From Xanthobacteraceae bacterium (lineage in GTDB: Bacteria; Pseudomonadota; Alphaproteobacteria; Rhizobiales; Xanthobacteraceae): a stretch of DNA of 17,322 bases. Of this stretch, positions 15,913-17,322 are shown one piece after another. Numbering within the stretch: the first letter of the stretch is position 1; every line of letters starts with the position of its first letter. The position numbers and the translations under genes were made by a program. The DNA lies in NCBI GenBank assembly GCA_030037185.1, contig JASHRR010001089.1:1-17322 (forward strand), in the 5' to 3' direction. The notes under the pieces were generated by a model. The model saw only the letters and a program-made list of their open reading frames with translations, was not told the origin of the DNA and did not search any database.

Positions 15913-16377
15913 GCAACCATAGAGGCCGTCTCCGCCGTACCGACCGCGGACAAGTTGGAATTTTGATAAGGGCGGAGCCGAGCGTGACCGCTCCACGTTC
16001 TCCCGCCGGGACGGACTGCGCGGCCAGTTCGTATTGGAGCTTGGCGCAAACGCGTGTCCGATGGCGGCGCGGATCCATCCCGCACTCGATGACTTGGTCG
16101 ATGCGGCCCCGCGAACATGATAGCCGTGCGCGAACTCGAGTGACTTGTCGTTTGACGCCCGATGGTTCAAGCCCGAGCAGGTGGGCGACCGGCCCCATTT
16201 ATCTTGTAGTCACTTTCACTTGTAGTCACTTTCACTTGGAAGATGTGCCGGCCAACGCCGACACCGCGATCGGCTCAAGGTTCTCGTGCTCGATGACGAG
16301 GTATCATCAACGGCTCCCGGTTCATCCTTGCCTGACCGCGCAATCGAACGCGCCGCGCGATCAGCAACGCCAGCGCC
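15913..16377. other. Stretch without a recognisable gene
   Basis: A frame beginning right after the aldolase stop reads ATIEAVSAVPTADKLEF and may be the aldolase tail after a point stop. Beyond about 15970 I find no conserved protein. One frame near 16275 reads LKVLVLDDEVSS, which superficially resembles a response-regulator start, but nothing follows it. Confidence 0.35.
16204..16235. repeat. Two perfect tandem copies of a 16-bp unit
   Basis: The unit TTGTAGTCACTTTCAC occurs twice without mismatch in otherwise non-coding DNA. It is probably a slippage duplication. Confidence 0.85.
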
Positions 16378-16796
16378 ATGTCACAAGCCAGCACCATTCT
16401 GCCATTGCATGCTCCCAACTGAGCCGCTCGTAGCGGACGCGCGTCCCGCTGGTCAGCGCTCGCATCGCCGTCGCGGTTCAGTCGTCGTCGATGCATTCAT
16501 CATCAACGTGGCGCTGCCGCCGATGCGCGCCGATCCTGCCGCCGGTCAGGCGCCATGCAGGGCATCCGCGCGCTCAGTGAGATCGCTTTGGTGGTCCTCG
16601 TCGTCACCGGCGGCCGTCTCGGCGACGTCCATGGCAGTAACATCATTTTCCTCGTCGGCCTGATCGGCTTCATCGTCGCCTCGCTCTGGTGTGGATTTGC
16701 GAGAAGCAGGCCCAAGCGCGCTGGTCCGCTGGTCAATACTCCGCCGCCGCGCTGACGATCCCACAGGTTCTCGCCACATCTACGTCGTGAGGATCG
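16378..16796 (+). pseudogene. Remnant of a DHA2-type MFS efflux transporter
   Basis: An ATG at 16378 starts MSQASTILPLHAPN and stops. The next frame gives VVVDAFIINVALPPMRAD, the first transmembrane helix motif of DHA2 drug transporters (D..IVNVALP.I..DL). After another shift, EIALVVLVVTGGRLGDVHGS continues with IIFLVGLIGFIVASLWCGFA, matching helices 2-3 and the loop motif GGRLGD.(F)GR. A third frame gives AALTIPQVLAT, helix 4's GA.L..PQVLA. Several frameshifts and the loss of ten or more of the usual 14 helices make it non-functional. Such transporters export drugs or metabolites with protons. Confidence 0.75.
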
Positions 16797-16842
16797 CGGC
16801 AGCTGGTGCTCCCCGCGAGCTCGGGCAATGACGTGCAAGGCA

Positions 16843-16985
16843 AAGCGCTCGTTCGCGTCTGCGCCTCTCGTGACTCACCACTTCAAGATCGATCAGGCCT
16901 ATGATCTCTTCTCGAATTACGCGACGGCGTACTTAAGGTGACGATGATTTCGTCTTGGAGCAGACTAAACCAAGTTTGAGGCGAG
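16843..16985 (+). pseudogene. C-terminal fragment of a zinc-dependent alcohol dehydrogenase
   Basis: The + strand reads SFASAPLVTHHFKIDQAYDL with FSN, then, after one frameshift, RDGVLKVTMI. This matches the last 35 residues of medium-chain zinc alcohol dehydrogenases (family pattern .P.VTH.F.LDQ..EAYDLF...DGVLKV.I). The helix between DQ and AYD is short by a few residues, so a small deletion is also present. Nothing of the GroES-like domain or Rossmann fold is seen upstream, where the MFS remnant lies. Confidence 0.65.
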
Positions 16986-17052
16986 CCAAGTGCTTTCAGC
17001 GACCGGGGGCAATTCGACATCCGATAAATCGCAAGCCCGCGTGGTGGTCCGA

Positions 17053-17322
17053 TCAGTGCTTACGCTCAAGCATGACGACGACTTTTGTCGGTTCTGGGTC
17101 GTGAGGCAGCAGACTAGTCCATTGCGCATCGCCCCAGCTGGCGAGATTTACCACTGTCCCGGCCCCGGCATTCTCGTTCTGCTCCACGACATTCAATCCG
17201 TTGCCATCGAGGAAGAACGTGTGATCGCCGAACAATTCGTTCAATTCCACAACCAGCGGATGGTCGTCAGGGATCACTTGGGCCTCGAACTGCGTCAGAG
17301 TTTGTTCGACCTGCTCGGAATT
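17053..17322 (-). CDS. Conserved hypothetical protein, 5'-truncated by the window edge
   Basis: The minus-strand frame is open to the right edge. A GTG at 17277 is a possible start, but the 15 codons before it (NSEQVEQTLTQFEAQ) continue the same protein-like sequence, so I extend it to the edge. About 89 residues are visible: IPDDHPLVVELNELFGDHTF, FLDGNGLNVVEQ, then TVVNLASWGDAQWTSLLPHD and a short tail ending in ERKH. It is a small soluble acidic protein with no signal peptide in view. I have a loose memory of similar rhizobial proteins without function and cannot name one. Good codon use and an intact stop separate it from the decayed DNA to its left. Confidence 0.7.
   Translation of the reverse strand, partial: NSEQVEQTLTQFEAQVIPDDHPLVVELNELFGDHTFFLDGNGLNVVEQNENAGAGTVVNLASWGDAQWTSLLPHDPEPTKVVVMLERKH

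Noticed and set aside
16275..16310. Response-regulator-like start LKVLVLDDEVSS
   Set aside because: Only twelve residues, with no receiver domain or output domain following.
15585..16433. 282-residue + strand frame
   Set aside because: Only residues 11-79 are aldolase-like; after a frameshift the true reading continues in another frame and this one becomes random sequence.

Overview
The window looks like an accessory segment of an alphaproteobacterial chromosome, most likely from Bradyrhizobium or a close relative (Rhizobiales). This rests on the high GC, strongly GC-rich third codon positions in the intact genes, and the protein families present (DUF3857/transglutaminase protein, Bug-type binding proteins, PQQ dehydrogenase, group II intron reverse transcriptase of the rhizobial type). 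No database search was possible, so the organism is an inference. I saw no tRNA, rRNA, CRISPR array or complete insertion sequence.

Layout. 1-1372 (+): C-terminal part of a DUF3857/transglutaminase-type envelope protein carrying two copies of a cysteine-containing beta-domain. 1373-2020: no gene. 2021-4210 (-): secreted PQQ beta-propeller dehydrogenase fused to a C-terminal type-1 copper (cupredoxin) domain. 4245-4726 (-): short mobile-element debris, including the first residues of a group II intron reverse transcriptase. 4866-6201 (-): Old Yellow Enzyme reductase followed by a 61-residue small protein. 6332-6940 (+): divergent TetR regulator, with a two-armed inverted repeat in the shared promoter. 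6941-7787: nothing assignable. 7788-9647 (-): 619-residue protein of unknown function with an internal P-loop kinase-like domain. 9897-10793 (-): LysR regulator, divergent from an FMN azoreductase-like protein (10945-11577) and an NADP-binding F420-reductase-like protein (11670-12272), with a LysR-type T-N11-A palindrome in the shared promoter.

From about 12.5 kb onward the DNA is mostly a gene graveyard. On the + strand are remnants of an ABC_sub_bind-type binding protein (12515-12788), a Bug/TctC-type binding protein (13053-13721), a class II (AraD-like) aldolase (15615-15912), a DHA2-type MFS transporter (16378-16796) and the tail of a zinc alcohol dehydrogenase (about 16843-16985). Each has several frameshifts or deletions. 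One intact amidohydrolase of the cytosine-deaminase type (13758-14987) sits among them. The window ends in a 5'-truncated conserved hypothetical gene on the minus strand (17053-17322).

How the genes work together. Two small redox-stress modules are intact: TetR/OYE/small protein, and LysR/azoreductase/NADP oxidoreductase. Both fit detoxification of quinones, enones or other electrophiles. The PQQ-cupredoxin protein probably oxidises an alcohol or sugar in the periplasm and passes electrons to its own copper domain. The 12.5-16 kb region looks like a former uptake and catabolism cluster (binding proteins, amidohydrolase, aldolase, exporter) of which only the amidohydrolase still reads through.
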